Assembly: GCF_001427795.1 (NCBI RefSeq)
Contig: NZ_LMHJ01000003.1
Location: 426,204-490,203, forward strand
Direction: 5' to 3'
DNA length: 64,000 bases
Source of the DNA: Nocardioides sp. Root682
GTDB lineage: Bacteria; Actinomycetota; Actinomycetes; Propionibacteriales; Nocardioidaceae
Shown here one piece after another: positions 6,487 to 15,130 of this stretch; position 1 is the stretch's first letter; each line of letters opens with the position of its first letter. The translations under genes and the position numbers were made by a program. The notes under the pieces are model-generated. The model ran no database searches and was not told the origin of the DNA. It saw only the letters and a program-made list of their open reading frames with translations.

Positions 6487-8265
6487 CTACACCCAGCGAC
6501 TGAACCAGACCCGGTCCAGCCACTCGCTGTGGGTCAGCATCTGGTTGGTCCAGATCGGCCAGAACCAGGCGAAGTTCACCAGGGTGAGGATCACGAACGC
6601 CCCGCTGACGATGACTCCGGCCGTCCGGCGGGCGGACGGCAGCCGGGAGGGCCCGATCAGGGTCCCGATGCTCAGGGTCAGGGCGATCACCGTGAACGGG
6701 AGGATCGCGATCGCGTAGAAGAGGAAGATCGGCCGGTCGTCGTACTGCAGCCAGGGGAGCCAGGTCGACAGCGCACCGACCACGGCGACGCCGTACCTCC
6801 AGTCCCGGGCGCCGATCCACATCACGACCGAGAACATCAGCGCCAGCAGGCCGCCCCACCACAGGACGGGAGTGGGGATGAGCAGCACCTGCTTGATGCA
6901 GTCGCTGCCCGCCGGTGCGTCGCAGCCCTTCGCGGTCGGCGGGATGTCGTTGGTGACGGCCACCCCGACGGGCCGGTTGATCAACAGCCAGCTCGACGGC
7001 TTCGATTCGTAGAAGTGGTCGGAGCAGTTCAGGAAGTGGGTGTGGAACGTGTAGACGTCCTGGTGGTAGTACCAGAGCGAGCGCAGCGACTGCCAGGCCT
7101 CACCGACGCCCTTCGCGTCCTTGTCGTCGGCGGTCGGCCACTTCTTCGTCTTGTCGAGGTGGGTGGCCTCGTAGGAGTCGTCGTCCTTGGCGCAGTGGCC
7201 GTGCCCGGTGTACTGGCGGTACTGCGTCGAGCTGAGGTGCTCCTCGTACTCGTTGGCGTGCACCAGCCAGCCGCCCCAGGTCGCGATGTAGACGAGCACA
7301 CCGATGACGACCAGGTGCAGGAAGGCCGGTACGCCGTCCGCGAGGACGCCCTTCGCGATCGGCCACCGGATGCCGAGGGACCGGCGGGCGCCCGCGCTCC
7401 AGATCCAGCACAGCACGCCGAACGCCGCCAGCGGGTAGAGGGCTGTCCACTTGGTGCCGATCGCCAGGCCGAAGCAGATGCCGGCCGCGAGCAGCCACGG
7501 CCGGAACAGGATCCGTGGACCCCAGGACCTTCCCGGGTACGAGAGGGGTCGGTGGTCGAGCTTGTCGAGACCCCGGGCGAGCCGGGCCCGGTGCCAGTCA
7601 CGATCGGCGACCAGGCACGCAACGGCACACAGCAGGAAGAGTGCGAGGAAGATGTCGAGCAACGCCAGCCGGGACAGGACGAAGTGCAGTCCGTCGAGCA
7701 TCAACAACAGCCCGGCGACGCAACCCAGCATCGTGGAGCCCGTCATCCGTCGTACGAGACGACACATGACCAGGACCATCAGGGCGCCCGCGACGGCCGA
7801 GGCGATCCGCCAGCCGAAGGGGTCCATCCCGAAGGCCTTCTCGCCCAGGGCGATCAGCCACTTGCCGACGTCGGGGTGCACCGCCAGCGAGGGGTCGCCG
7901 GTCCACACGCCGTGGGTGTGGCCGGCGAGGATGTCGTCGTTGATCTCGTTCTTGGTGTTGCCGTCGACGTCGGTCAGGTACGTCTGGATGTAGCCGTTGT
8001 TGAGGAGGGACCACGCGTCCTTGGCGTAGTACGTCTCGTCGAAGGCGAACCGGTCCGGGTTGCCGAGGCCGATCACGCGCAGGCCGAAGGCGAGCAGGGT
8101 CAGGCCGATCGGTGCCAGCCAGCCGACCAGCTTGTCGCGCAACAGCAGCCGCCGCAGCGGGTTGAACGCCCGCTCGACCGCCCGGGGCACCGGCCGGCCG
8201 GTCGCCGTCGTCGAGAGCCCGACGAGGCGCTCACGCCTCCGGGCCTTCTCGTCGACAGCGGTCAC
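6487..8265 (-). CDS. pmt: protein O-mannosyltransferase, GT39 family
   Basis: A 592-aa polytopic membrane enzyme that transfers mannose from polyprenyl-phosphomannose to Ser/Thr of exported proteins at the outer face of the cytoplasmic membrane. The first extracytoplasmic loop carries the catalytic acidic pair in FAFDETYYAKDAW (Asp76-Glu77 from the chosen start) and HPDVGKWLIALGE. About ten membrane helices follow, with a large Cys-containing loop (HGHCAKDD, LNCSDHF). GTG at 8265 is chosen because the reading frame upstream runs into a REP-like palindrome with no homology. The gene is divergent from rsmI, an arrangement shared with mycobacteria (Rv1002c/Rv1003). A REP-like stretch occurs inside it at 7551-7574. 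Confidence 0.93.
   Translation of the reverse strand: MTAVDEKARRRERLVGLSTTATGRPVPRAVERAFNPLRRLLLRDKLVGWLAPIGLTLLAFGLRVIGLGNPDRFAFDETYYAKDAWSLLNNGYIQTYLTDVDGNTKNEINDDILAGHTHGVWTGDPSLAVHPDVGKWLIALGEKAFGMDPFGWRIASAVAGALMVLVMCRLVRRMTGSTMLGCVAGLLLMLDGLHFVLSRLALLDIFLALFLLCAVACLVADRDWHRARLARGLDKLDHRPLSYPGRSWGPRILFRPWLLAAGICFGLAIGTKWTALYPLAAFGVLCWIWSAGARRSLGIRWPIAKGVLADGVPAFLHLVVIGVLVYIATWGGWLVHANEYEEHLSSTQYRQYTGHGHCAKDDDSYEATHLDKTKKWPTADDKDAKGVGEAWQSLRSLWYYHQDVYTFHTHFLNCSDHFYESKPSSWLLINRPVGVAVTNDIPPTAKGCDAPAGSDCIKQVLLIPTPVLWWGGLLALMFSVVMWIGARDWRYGVAVVGALSTWLPWLQYDDRPIFLFYAIAILPFTVIALTLSIGTLIGPSRLPSARRTAGVIVSGAFVILTLVNFAWFWPIWTNQMLTHSEWLDRVWFSRWV
7551..7574. repeat. short REP-like palindrome inside pmt
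   Basis: GGTGGTCGAGCTTGTCGAGA plus four C residues forms an imperfect inverted repeat (GGTCGAG / TCGAGACC) and matches the ends of the longer REP-like elements in this window. It encodes part of a basic cytoplasmic loop of the mannosyltransferase, so it is tolerated in frame. Confidence 0.5.
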
Positions 8266-8308
8266 GGTCGGAAACCTTACGCAAGGCAAGGTCGCGGAGA
8301 GTGCCAGG

Positions 8309-8356
8309 CAAGGTCGTCGAGTAGCCCGAGCCGCCAGGCGAGGGCGTATCGAGACG
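8309..8356. repeat. 48-bp REP-like palindromic element, copy 1
   Basis: Located in the divergent pmt/rsmI gap. It matches 57464-57511 at 47 of 48 positions; the one difference is C versus A in the centre. The outer parts (GTCGTCGAGTA and TATCGAGAC) form an imperfect inverted repeat and the inner GCCC/GGGC forms a stem. Such elements are dispersed, non-coding and repeated; mobilisation by a REP-associated transposase elsewhere is an inference. Confidence 0.85.
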
Positions 8357-8378
8357 CCCGTCCTGACATGATCGAGCC

Positions 8379-9215
8379 GTGACCGGAGTCCTCGTGCTGG
8401 CAGGCACCCCGATCGGGCAGGTCGGTGACGCACCCCCACGGCTGGCTGCCGAGCTGGCCGGCGCCGACGTCATCGCTGCCGAGGACACCCGCCGCCTGCG
8501 TCGCCTGGTCTCCGACCTCGGCATCGAGCTCAGCGGCCGCGTCGTGTCCTACTTCGAGGGCAACGAGGCCGCCCGCACCCCGACGCTCGTCGACGCACTG
8601 GTGGCGGGCGAGCGCGTGGTGCTGGTGACCGACGCGGGCATGCCGAGCGTCTCCGACCCCGGCTACCGGCTCGTCGCGGCCGCGGTCGAGGCCGGGATCC
8701 GGGTGACCGCCGTGCCCGGACCGTCCGCCGTGCTGACCGCGCTCGCCGTCTCCGGGCTCCCCGTGGACCGGTTCTGCTTCGAGGGCTTCCTGCCGCGCAA
8801 GGCGGGCGAGCGCTCGCGTCGCCTCGCTGAGGTCGCGTCCGAGCAGCGCACCCTCGTCTACTTCGAGGCGCCGCATCGCACGGTCGCCGCCCTCGAGGCC
8901 ATGCGCGACGCGTTCGGCCCCGACCGTCCGGCGGCGGTCTGCCGTGAGCTCACCAAGACCTACGAAGAGGTACGACGCGGCCCGCTCGCCGATCTCGTCG
9001 ACTGGGCCAACGAGGGGATCCGCGGCGAGATCACCATCGTGGTCGCCGGTGTCGTGCCGGGTGCCGGCATCGCCACCGATCCCGACAGCCTGCGCGCAGC
9101 CGTCGCCGATCTCGAGGCAACAGGGATGCGACGCAAGGACGCGATCGCGGCGATCGCCGTACAGGCTGGGCTGCCGAAGCGCGAGGTCTACCAGGTGGTG
9201 CACGTCGATGAGTGA
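8379..9215 (+). CDS. rsmI: 16S rRNA 2'-O-ribose methyltransferase RsmI
   Basis: A 278-aa SAM-dependent enzyme that methylates the 2'-O of C1402 in 16S rRNA, in the decoding centre. It has the tetrapyrrole-methylase fold with family motifs: GTPIGQVGD at the N-terminus, AAEDTRR, VLVTDAGMPSVSDPGY, VPGPSAVLTALAVSGLP and FEGFLPRK, then YFEAPHR and ELTKTYEE. Length is as expected. GTG start. The 3' end overlaps the start of the alpha/beta hydrolase gene by eight bases, so rsmI, the hydrolase and tatD form one operon. Confidence 0.96.
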   Translation: MTGVLVLAGTPIGQVGDAPPRLAAELAGADVIAAEDTRRLRRLVSDLGIELSGRVVSYFEGNEAARTPTLVDALVAGERVVLVTDAGMPSVSDPGYRLVAAAVEAGIRVTAVPGPSAVLTALAVSGLPVDRFCFEGFLPRKAGERSRRLAEVASEQRTLVYFEAPHRTVAALEAMRDAFGPDRPAAVCRELTKTYEEVRRGPLADLVDWANEGIRGEITIVVAGVVPGAGIATDPDSLRAAVADLEATGMRRKDAIAAIAVQAGLPKREVYQVVHVDE

Positions 9216-10068
9216 CCTGCGTGGGACCGAGCGGATCACGGCGGTCGAACGCGACGGCCTCGTCCTCGACGTGGTCGACGGCGGGCCGGTCGACGGGGTG
9301 CCGATCGTGCTGCTGCACGGCTTCCCCGATCGGGCGAGCGCCTGGCGTCGGGTGGCCCCGTTGCTCCACGCGGAGGGCTACCGCACCCTGGCGCTCGACC
9401 AGCGTGGCTACTCGCCACGCGCCCGGCCGCCCCGTCGGCGTGACTACCGCGCGACGGAGCTGGCTGCTGACGTCCTGGCGCTGGTGGATGCCGTGGCCCC
9501 CGCCGGTCGGGTGCACCTGGTCGGCCACGACTGGGGCGCCGTTCCGGCGTGGCTGCTGGCCGGACACCGTCCGGACCGCGTGCTGTCACTGACCGCCGTG
9601 TCCGTGCCGCACCCGCAGGCGTTCGTCACCGCGATGGTGCGCTCGACCCAGCTGCTGAGGTCCTGGTACATGCTGGCCTTCCAGCTGCCGTTCCTGCCCG
9701 AGCGGATCATGGGCGTCCGCAGCGCCCGCGCGACCCGGCAGATGGTGGCCTTCGGGATGACCGAGGACGACGTCGCCCACTTCCACCGCGAGATCCTGGA
9801 CGACGGTGCGCTCCCCACCGCCCTGAACTGGTACCGCGCCATGCCGCTCGGCGATCCGCGGGCGATGCGCGCCCGGGTGACCGTGCCGACGACCATGGTG
9901 TGGAGCGACCAGGACACCGCCGTGGCGCGCTGGGGTCCGGAGAACGCCGAGAAGTGGGTCGATGCCCCCTTCCGGTTCGTCGAGCTGGCCGGTGTCTCGC
10001 ACTGGATCCCGACCCAGGCGCCCGAGGCCCTGGCGGAGGCGATCCTCGCCCAGGTGCGGGCCTCATGA
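9208..10068 (+). CDS. alpha/beta hydrolase, epoxide hydrolase/dehalogenase-like
   Basis: A 286-aa cytoplasmic alpha/beta hydrolase. HGFPD forms the oxyanion region, VGHDWGA carries the nucleophile Asp108, and GVSHWIP near the end supplies the catalytic His. An Asp nucleophile in GHDWGA is typical of epoxide hydrolases and haloalkane dehalogenases rather than esterases. The cap domain is the segment around residues 130-200 (LAFQLPFLPERIM). Substrate not predictable. It overlaps rsmI (eight bases) and tatD (ATGA). Confidence 0.88.
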   Translation: MSDLRGTERITAVERDGLVLDVVDGGPVDGVPIVLLHGFPDRASAWRRVAPLLHAEGYRTLALDQRGYSPRARPPRRRDYRATELAADVLALVDAVAPAGRVHLVGHDWGAVPAWLLAGHRPDRVLSLTAVSVPHPQAFVTAMVRSTQLLRSWYMLAFQLPFLPERIMGVRSARATRQMVAFGMTEDDVAHFHREILDDGALPTALNWYRAMPLGDPRAMRARVTVPTTMVWSDQDTAVARWGPENAEKWVDAPFRFVELAGVSHWIPTQAPEALAEAILAQVRAS

Positions 10069-10910
10069 ACGACGAACGTCCCCCGGTCCCGGAACCGCTC
10101 CCGCACCCGGTCGTCGACAACCACTGCCACCTCGACATCGGTCGGGACGGGGAGCCGTGGGACGCCGCGGAGGCGATCGCCGCTGCCGCAGCCGTCGGCG
10201 TCACCCGGATCGTGCAGATCGGCTGCGACCTGCCGGGCGCCCGGTGGGCGGTGGCCGCTGCCGCGGAGCACCCTGCGCTGGTCGCCGGCGTCGCCCTGCA
10301 CCCGAACGAGGCGCCGCGGATCCTCGAGCAGGGTGGCCGCGCCGCGCTGGAAGCGGCCTGGGCCGAGATCGAGACGCTTGCCGCGACGCACGACAAGGTG
10401 CGCGCCGTCGGGGAGACCGGTCTCGACGCCTTCCGCACGGGGGAGGAGGGCCGCGCGGTGCAGGTCGAGTCCTTCCGTCGTCACATCGACATCGCCAAGC
10501 GGCTCGACAAGACCCTGGTCATCCACGACCGCGACACCCACGACGACGTCCTGGCGGTCCTCGACAGCGAGGGGGCGCCCGAGCGCTGGGTGATGCACTG
10601 CTTCTCCGGCGACGCCGACTTCGCTCGTGAGTGCCTCGACCGGGGCGCGCACCTGTCCTTCGCCGGGACGGTGACCTTCAAGAACGCCGAACCGCTCCGC
10701 GAGGCGCTGCGGCTGGCCCCGCTCGACCGGGTGCTGGTGGAGACCGATGCGCCCTTCCTGACCCCGACGCCCTACCGCGGCCGGACCAACGCGTCGTACC
10801 TCGTCCCGGTGACGCTCCGCGCGATGGCGGCCGAGCGCGGCGAGGACCTGGGGGAGCTGTGTGCAGCCATCGACGCCAACACCGAGCGAGCTTTCGGCGG
10901 GACCTGGTGA
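10065..10910 (+). CDS. tatD: TatD-family metal-dependent deoxyribonuclease
   Basis: A 281-aa metal-dependent hydrolase of the TatD family (3'-5' exonuclease or DNA repair role in characterised members). The TIM-barrel metal ligands are all visible: DNHCHLD (HxH), AVGETGLD (Glu bridging residue), VIHDRDTHDD (His), MHCFSGD (His) and VETDAPFL (Asp). ATG overlaps the preceding stop (ATGA). It is immediately convergent with the MOSC gene, with no intergenic base for a terminator. Confidence 0.93.
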   Translation: MNDERPPVPEPLPHPVVDNHCHLDIGRDGEPWDAAEAIAAAAAVGVTRIVQIGCDLPGARWAVAAAAEHPALVAGVALHPNEAPRILEQGGRAALEAAWAEIETLAATHDKVRAVGETGLDAFRTGEEGRAVQVESFRRHIDIAKRLDKTLVIHDRDTHDDVLAVLDSEGAPERWVMHCFSGDADFARECLDRGAHLSFAGTVTFKNAEPLREALRLAPLDRVLVETDAPFLTPTPYRGRTNASYLVPVTLRAMAAERGEDLGELCAAIDANTERAFGGTW

Positions 10911-11873
10911 TCAGCGCGGCAGGAGTCGGTTGCCCGTCTTGACCGTGTTGCGCTTGACCCGTTCGGCCATCCGGCCGAAGGTCGCTGCGACGGCGCCGTG
11001 GCTGGCCGGCGGATCCAGGTTGACCGGGTCGCCGACGCGCACCGTGCCAGCGGTCGCTACGTCGGCGTACACGCCGAACCAGCGCTGGCCGTAGGTCGAC
11101 ACCGACTTCATCACGGCAGGATCGGCCGGTACCCCGACCTGCTCGCGCAACGGCACCGTGCACCGGATGGTGGGCACCTCGACCCGGGTGCTCAGCCCGC
11201 CGGCGTGCAGCGTGCCGCCGATCCACTCCTGCTCGGCCAGTCCGTCCAGCGGGCTGTCGATGACGATGTTGGGGCGGAACCGTCGTACGTCGAAGTCGCC
11301 GCCGTGGGCGGCCATGGTGCGCAGGCTGGAGGTCGTCACGACGTGCAGCGGGTAGGCGTCGGCGAAGATCCCGACCGGGGTGGCGTAGATCGCGAGCTCA
11401 GCCAGCATCTTGAGCGAGAACATGGAGTAGTCCGGTAGCGGTTCGTCGTCGGCGAGCCCGAACTGTTGCCGGATGTCCTTCTTGCTCGCCAGCACGCCGC
11501 GGTACGCCGCCTTGTCGTGCAGCGCCGGGAGCGGGACGAGCGCGACCCGTTTCCCCGTCAGCTCGCTCAGCCGTGCGTCCATCGCGTCGGCGTCGGTGCT
11601 CGTGACCTCGGTGCCGTCAGGGAACGTGACGACGACGTGCGCCACGTCGCCGGGGCCGGTGCCTGTGGGCGGCTCCTCGACGAAACGGGCCGTGCAGCCC
11701 AGGAGTGCGGGGAGACGGCGCGCGGTGGTCACCGCACCGAGCTCGAGGTCGCGCACGGCCCACATCCGGTCGGCGTGCAGGGCCCGCTCGTCGACGTACG
11801 ACGCGTCGACCGTCTCACCCCCCATCGACTTCACGGGGTAGCGCCACAGGGCTGCGATCGTGCCGACGTCCAT
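10911..11873 (-). CDS. MOSC domain protein with MOSC N-terminal beta-barrel
   Basis: A 320-aa protein. The N-terminal MOSC_N barrel begins at once (IAALWRYPVKSMGGETV) and the C-terminal MOSC domain includes FRPNIVIDS and RCTVPLREQ. MOSC proteins are molybdenum-cofactor sulfurase-like or Moco-binding enzymes such as mARC-type reductases; the single Cys in PTIRCTVP is in the place of the Moco-binding Cys. The start is placed at the second Met (MDVGTIAAL), since the first five residues of the longer frame have no support. It stands alone and is convergent with tatD. Confidence 0.85.
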   Translation of the reverse strand: MDVGTIAALWRYPVKSMGGETVDASYVDERALHADRMWAVRDLELGAVTTARRLPALLGCTARFVEEPPTGTGPGDVAHVVVTFPDGTEVTSTDADAMDARLSELTGKRVALVPLPALHDKAAYRGVLASKKDIRQQFGLADDEPLPDYSMFSLKMLAELAIYATPVGIFADAYPLHVVTTSSLRTMAAHGGDFDVRRFRPNIVIDSPLDGLAEQEWIGGTLHAGGLSTRVEVPTIRCTVPLREQVGVPADPAVMKSVSTYGQRWFGVYADVATAGTVRVGDPVNLDPPASHGAVAATFGRMAERVKRNTVKTGNRLLPR

Positions 11874-12157
11874 GGCCGAAGGTAGCACCGCGCGTGCTAG
11901 CTGGAGTTAGCAAGGTCGTGTGACGGGTGGGACCAGAGTGGCGATTTGCGGGTGAAACAGGTCACTCCCTGAGCGCGAAAGAGGCCCCGCGGGTTTGCAT
12001 CGGGGTGCTTGCTCCTGTTCTCGTTGATGTCAGAAGGCCGGGATCGGAAGCAAAATCTCGACCAGTTCTCACGGGATCAGGCCCTGCCGCACCACGGCGC
12101 GGCGGATCGGATCGGACTGGTTGACCGAGGCCCGGGGAGCTCGAACATCGGAGAGTC

Positions 12158-13321
12158 GTGCAGCTTGCGCACCCCACCCTTGCCCTGAGCGCCAAGGCGC
12201 TCATCCAGAAGCTGACCCACAGCCGGGTCGCCCTCGTCGCGACAGTCATCGCGGTGTTGGTCGCGGTTTCCGCGGTGACCGTCGGCTATGCGTCGATGAC
12301 CACCGAGGTCACGCTTTCTGTCGACGGCAAGGAGCGCACTGTCTCCACGTTCGGTGACACGGTCGAGGACGTTCTCGCGTCCGCCGACATCGATCTCACC
12401 GACCGCGACCTGGTGTCGCCCGACGAGGACGAGTCGATCGAGGCCGGCGACAAGATCTCCGTCCGGTACGGCAAGCCGATCGAGCTCACCGTCGACGGCG
12501 ACACCAGCACCCACTGGGTGACCGCGACCGACGTCCAGGGCGCGCTCTCCCAGATCGGCACCCTGTACGCCGACAGCCGCCTCTCCACGAGCCGCAGCAT
12601 GAGCCTCAGCCGCGGTGGCGCCGAGATCGACGTCGTCACGTCGAAGAAGCTGACCTTCAAGCTGGCCGGCAAGAAGGCCGTCAAGCGCAATGTCGTCGCC
12701 CTGACCGTCGAGGAGGCGCTGGCCGAGGTCGGCGTCGAGCTCGACGCGCGCGACAAGGTCCGACCCAAGCGCGACGCTGAGGTCAAGGACGGCGACAAGA
12801 TCGTCTACACCGACATCAACGTGAAGACCCGCAGCGTCGACGACGAGGTGTTCGACGCGCCCGTCAAGGAGATCGAGGACGACTCGATGTCAAAGGGCGA
12901 GCGCACGGTCGTCACCGAGGGCATCTCCGGTGTCCGCGACGTCACCTACAAGATCGTGTTCCGCAACGGCAAGGTCCTGCGCCGCGAGATCGTGAAGCAG
13001 GACGTGAGCAAGAAGCCCACGGCCGAGGTCGTCCGGGTCGGCACCCAGGAAGTCGTGACCGCCAACTACGCCGGCGGCAGCAGCGTCTGGGACCGCCTGG
13101 CGCAGTGCGAGGCCGGCGGCAACTGGGCCACCAACACCGGCAACGGCTACTACGGCGGCCTGCAGTTCAACCTCGGCACCTGGCAGGCCAACGGCGGCAC
13201 GGGTTACCCGCACCAGGCCTCCCGCGAGACCCAGATCGCGATCGCGACGAAGGTCCGCGACGCGTCCGGCGGGTACGGCGCCTGGCCCGGCTGCGCCTCG
13301 AAGCTGGGTCTGCCTCGCTGA
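12158..13321 (+). CDS. rpfB: resuscitation-promoting factor RpfB
   Basis: A 387-aa secreted or membrane-anchored muralytic enzyme that cleaves peptidoglycan and promotes exit from dormancy. Order: cytoplasmic start, one membrane segment (about 25-47), three DUF348 repeats (about 48-90, 108-150 and 164-205, each with the TVEDVLA/VQGALSQ/VEEALAEV pattern), a G5 domain (about 221-300), then the Rpf transglycosylase domain. The catalytic Glu318 lies in LAQCEAGGNW, and the paired Cys (CEAGG, WPGCAS) form the family disulfide. GTG start. It lies 16 bases before rsmA, as in mycobacteria (rpfB-ksgA-ispE). No known regulatory element was identified in the 284-base gap upstream (11874-12157). Confidence 0.95.
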   Translation: MQLAHPTLALSAKALIQKLTHSRVALVATVIAVLVAVSAVTVGYASMTTEVTLSVDGKERTVSTFGDTVEDVLASADIDLTDRDLVSPDEDESIEAGDKISVRYGKPIELTVDGDTSTHWVTATDVQGALSQIGTLYADSRLSTSRSMSLSRGGAEIDVVTSKKLTFKLAGKKAVKRNVVALTVEEALAEVGVELDARDKVRPKRDAEVKDGDKIVYTDINVKTRSVDDEVFDAPVKEIEDDSMSKGERTVVTEGISGVRDVTYKIVFRNGKVLRREIVKQDVSKKPTAEVVRVGTQEVVTANYAGGSSVWDRLAQCEAGGNWATNTGNGYYGGLQFNLGTWQANGGTGYPHQASRETQIAIATKVRDASGGYGAWPGCASKLGLPR

Positions 13322-13337
13322 CCGATAGCCTGATGTC

Positions 13338-14216
13338 GTGTCCGACTCCCTAGCTCCACCGCGCCTGCTGGGCCCGGTGGAGGTTCGGGAGCTCGCGGCG
13401 CGCCTGGACATCCGTCCCACCAAGCAACGCGGGCAGAACTTCGTCATCGACGCCAACACGGTCCGTCGGATCGTGCGCGAGTCCGGTGTCGTCGACGGGG
13501 AGGTCGTCCTCGAGGTCGGACCCGGGCTCGGGTCGCTGACCCTGGCCCTGCTGGACGTGGGCGCCGACGTGACCGCGATCGAGGTCGACCAGGCGCTCGC
13601 CGACGAGCTGCCCGCGACCATCGCGACCTTCGCGCCCGATCACACCGATCGGTTGCGGGTGGTCCTCGCCGACGCACTCGCCGTGACCGAGATCCCCGGC
13701 CCGGCGCCGCGGGCGCTCGTCGCCAACCTGCCGTACAACATCTCGGTCCCGGTCCTGTTGCACCTGATGGAGCTGCTCCCGTCGCTCGAGCACGGCCTCG
13801 TGATGGTCCAGTCCGAGGTCGCCGACCGGCTGGCCGCGCCTCCCGGTTCCAAGACGTACGGCGTCCCTTCGGCCAAGGCCGCCTGGTACGCCGACGTGCG
13901 GCGTGCCGGAGCCATCGGCCGCAACGTCTTCTGGCCGGCGCCGAACGTCGATTCGGGCCTGGTGGCCTGGACACACCGCGCGCCGCCGACCGACGAGGTC
14001 ACCCGCGAGCAGGTGTTCGCCGTCATTGATGCCGCCTTCGCGCAGCGCCGCAAGGTCCTGCGCGGGGTGCTCCGCGGCATCGCTGGCAGCGCGGAGGCTG
14101 CCGAGGCCGCGCTGGTGTCGGTCGGGATCGATCCGCTCACCCGCGGCGAGTCCCTCGGGATCGACGAGTTCGTCGCCGTCGCGATCGCGCTCGACCAGCA
14201 GGGGGCGGGCCAGTGA
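13338..14216 (+). CDS. rsmA: 16S rRNA dimethyladenosine transferase RsmA (KsgA)
   Basis: A 292-aa enzyme that dimethylates A1518 and A1519 in the 3' hairpin of 16S rRNA during 30S assembly. Motifs: TKQRGQNFVIDANTV (family N-terminus), EVGPGLGSLTLAL (SAM motif I), AIEVDQ (motif II) and the catalytic NLPYNISVPVL (motif IV). Length is typical of actinobacteria. GTG start, and a GTGA overlap with ispE. Confidence 0.96.
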   Translation: MSDSLAPPRLLGPVEVRELAARLDIRPTKQRGQNFVIDANTVRRIVRESGVVDGEVVLEVGPGLGSLTLALLDVGADVTAIEVDQALADELPATIATFAPDHTDRLRVVLADALAVTEIPGPAPRALVANLPYNISVPVLLHLMELLPSLEHGLVMVQSEVADRLAAPPGSKTYGVPSAKAAWYADVRRAGAIGRNVFWPAPNVDSGLVAWTHRAPPTDEVTREQVFAVIDAAFAQRRKVLRGVLRGIAGSAEAAEAALVSVGIDPLTRGESLGIDEFVAVAIALDQQGAGQ

Positions 14217-15130
14217 GCCAGCAACGCATCGACTCCCTGCCGCCGGTCACCGTGCGCGCGCCCGCCAAGATCAACCTCCACCTCGGTGTCGGCGCCCCGC
14301 GCCCCGACGGCCTGCACCCGCTCGCCACCGTCTACCAGGCCGTCGGCCTGTACGACGACGTCACGGTGTACGACGCCCCGGCGTGGTCGGTCGAGCTGAC
14401 CGAGCCGGTCGACGGCGTACCGCTCGACGACACGAACATCGCCATCCGCGCCGGCCGTGCCCTCGTGGAGCACCACGGCGTCGACCTGGCCGCGCACATC
14501 TCCATCGCCAAGGGCATCCCGGTCATGGGCGGCATGGCGGGCGGCTCGGCCGACGCCGCCGCCACCCTGCTGGCCCTCGACCGGCTCTGGGACCTGCAGA
14601 CGCCCGACGACGACCTGCTCCGGATCGCGGGCACCCTCGGCAGCGACGTCCCCTTCGCCCTGCTCGGCGGTACGGCGCTCGGCACCGGTCACGGCCAGCT
14701 GGTGGAGCCGGTCGCGGACCGGACGTCGGTGTGGTGGGTCGTCGTGCTCTCGGACCAGGGCCTCTCGACACCTGCGGCGTACCGCCACTTCGACGAGCTC
14801 TCCCCGGACGCGCCTGCTGAACCGCCCGTCCCTGAAGCCCTGATCGAGGCGCTCGCCGGCGGCGATGTCGACGACGTGGGGGACCTGCTCGCCAACGACC
14901 TGTGGCCCGCGGCGCGTGACCTCCGGCCTGACCTGGTGGACGTCGAGGTGCAGCTGCGCAGCCTCTCGCCCGCCGGCGTGCTCCTCTCGGGCTCCGGCCC
15001 GACCCTGCTCGTGCTGCACGACGACGTCGACGACGCGCGTGCCACGGCTGCTGACCTCACCGAGCGCGGGTTCCGGTGCACCCTCGCGCCCGGCCCTGTC
15101 GCTGGTGCCCACGTGGTGACCTATGTCTGA
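14213..15130 (+). CDS. ispE: 4-diphosphocytidyl-2-C-methyl-D-erythritol kinase IspE
   Basis: A 305-aa GHMP-superfamily kinase of the MEP (non-mevalonate) isoprenoid pathway. It phosphorylates CDP-methylerythritol at the 2-OH with ATP. Motifs are VRAPAKINLHLGVG with the conserved Lys, the GHMP loop PVMGGMAGGSADAAA, and the C-terminal LLSGSGPTLLVL. Translationally coupled to rsmA, and its last eight bases overlap the ABC-F start. Confidence 0.96.
   Translation: MSQQRIDSLPPVTVRAPAKINLHLGVGAPRPDGLHPLATVYQAVGLYDDVTVYDAPAWSVELTEPVDGVPLDDTNIAIRAGRALVEHHGVDLAAHISIAKGIPVMGGMAGGSADAAATLLALDRLWDLQTPDDDLLRIAGTLGSDVPFALLGGTALGTGHGQLVEPVADRTSVWWVVVLSDQGLSTPAAYRHFDELSPDAPAEPPVPEALIEALAGGDVDDVGDLLANDLWPAARDLRPDLVDVEVQLRSLSPAGVLLSGSGPTLLVLHDDVDDARATAADLTERGFRCTLAPGPVAGAHVVTYV

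Noticed and set aside
6190..8382. 730-codon plus-strand frame opposite pmt
   Set aside because: Antisense to a well-supported membrane enzyme; rich in Arg/Gly/Pro/Asp and without recognisable domains.
11874..12157. c-di-AMP (ydaO-type) riboswitch upstream of rpfB
   Set aside because: Expected because actinobacterial rpf genes often carry it, but conserved stretches of that aptamer were not found in these 284 bases. A covariance-model search would settle it.
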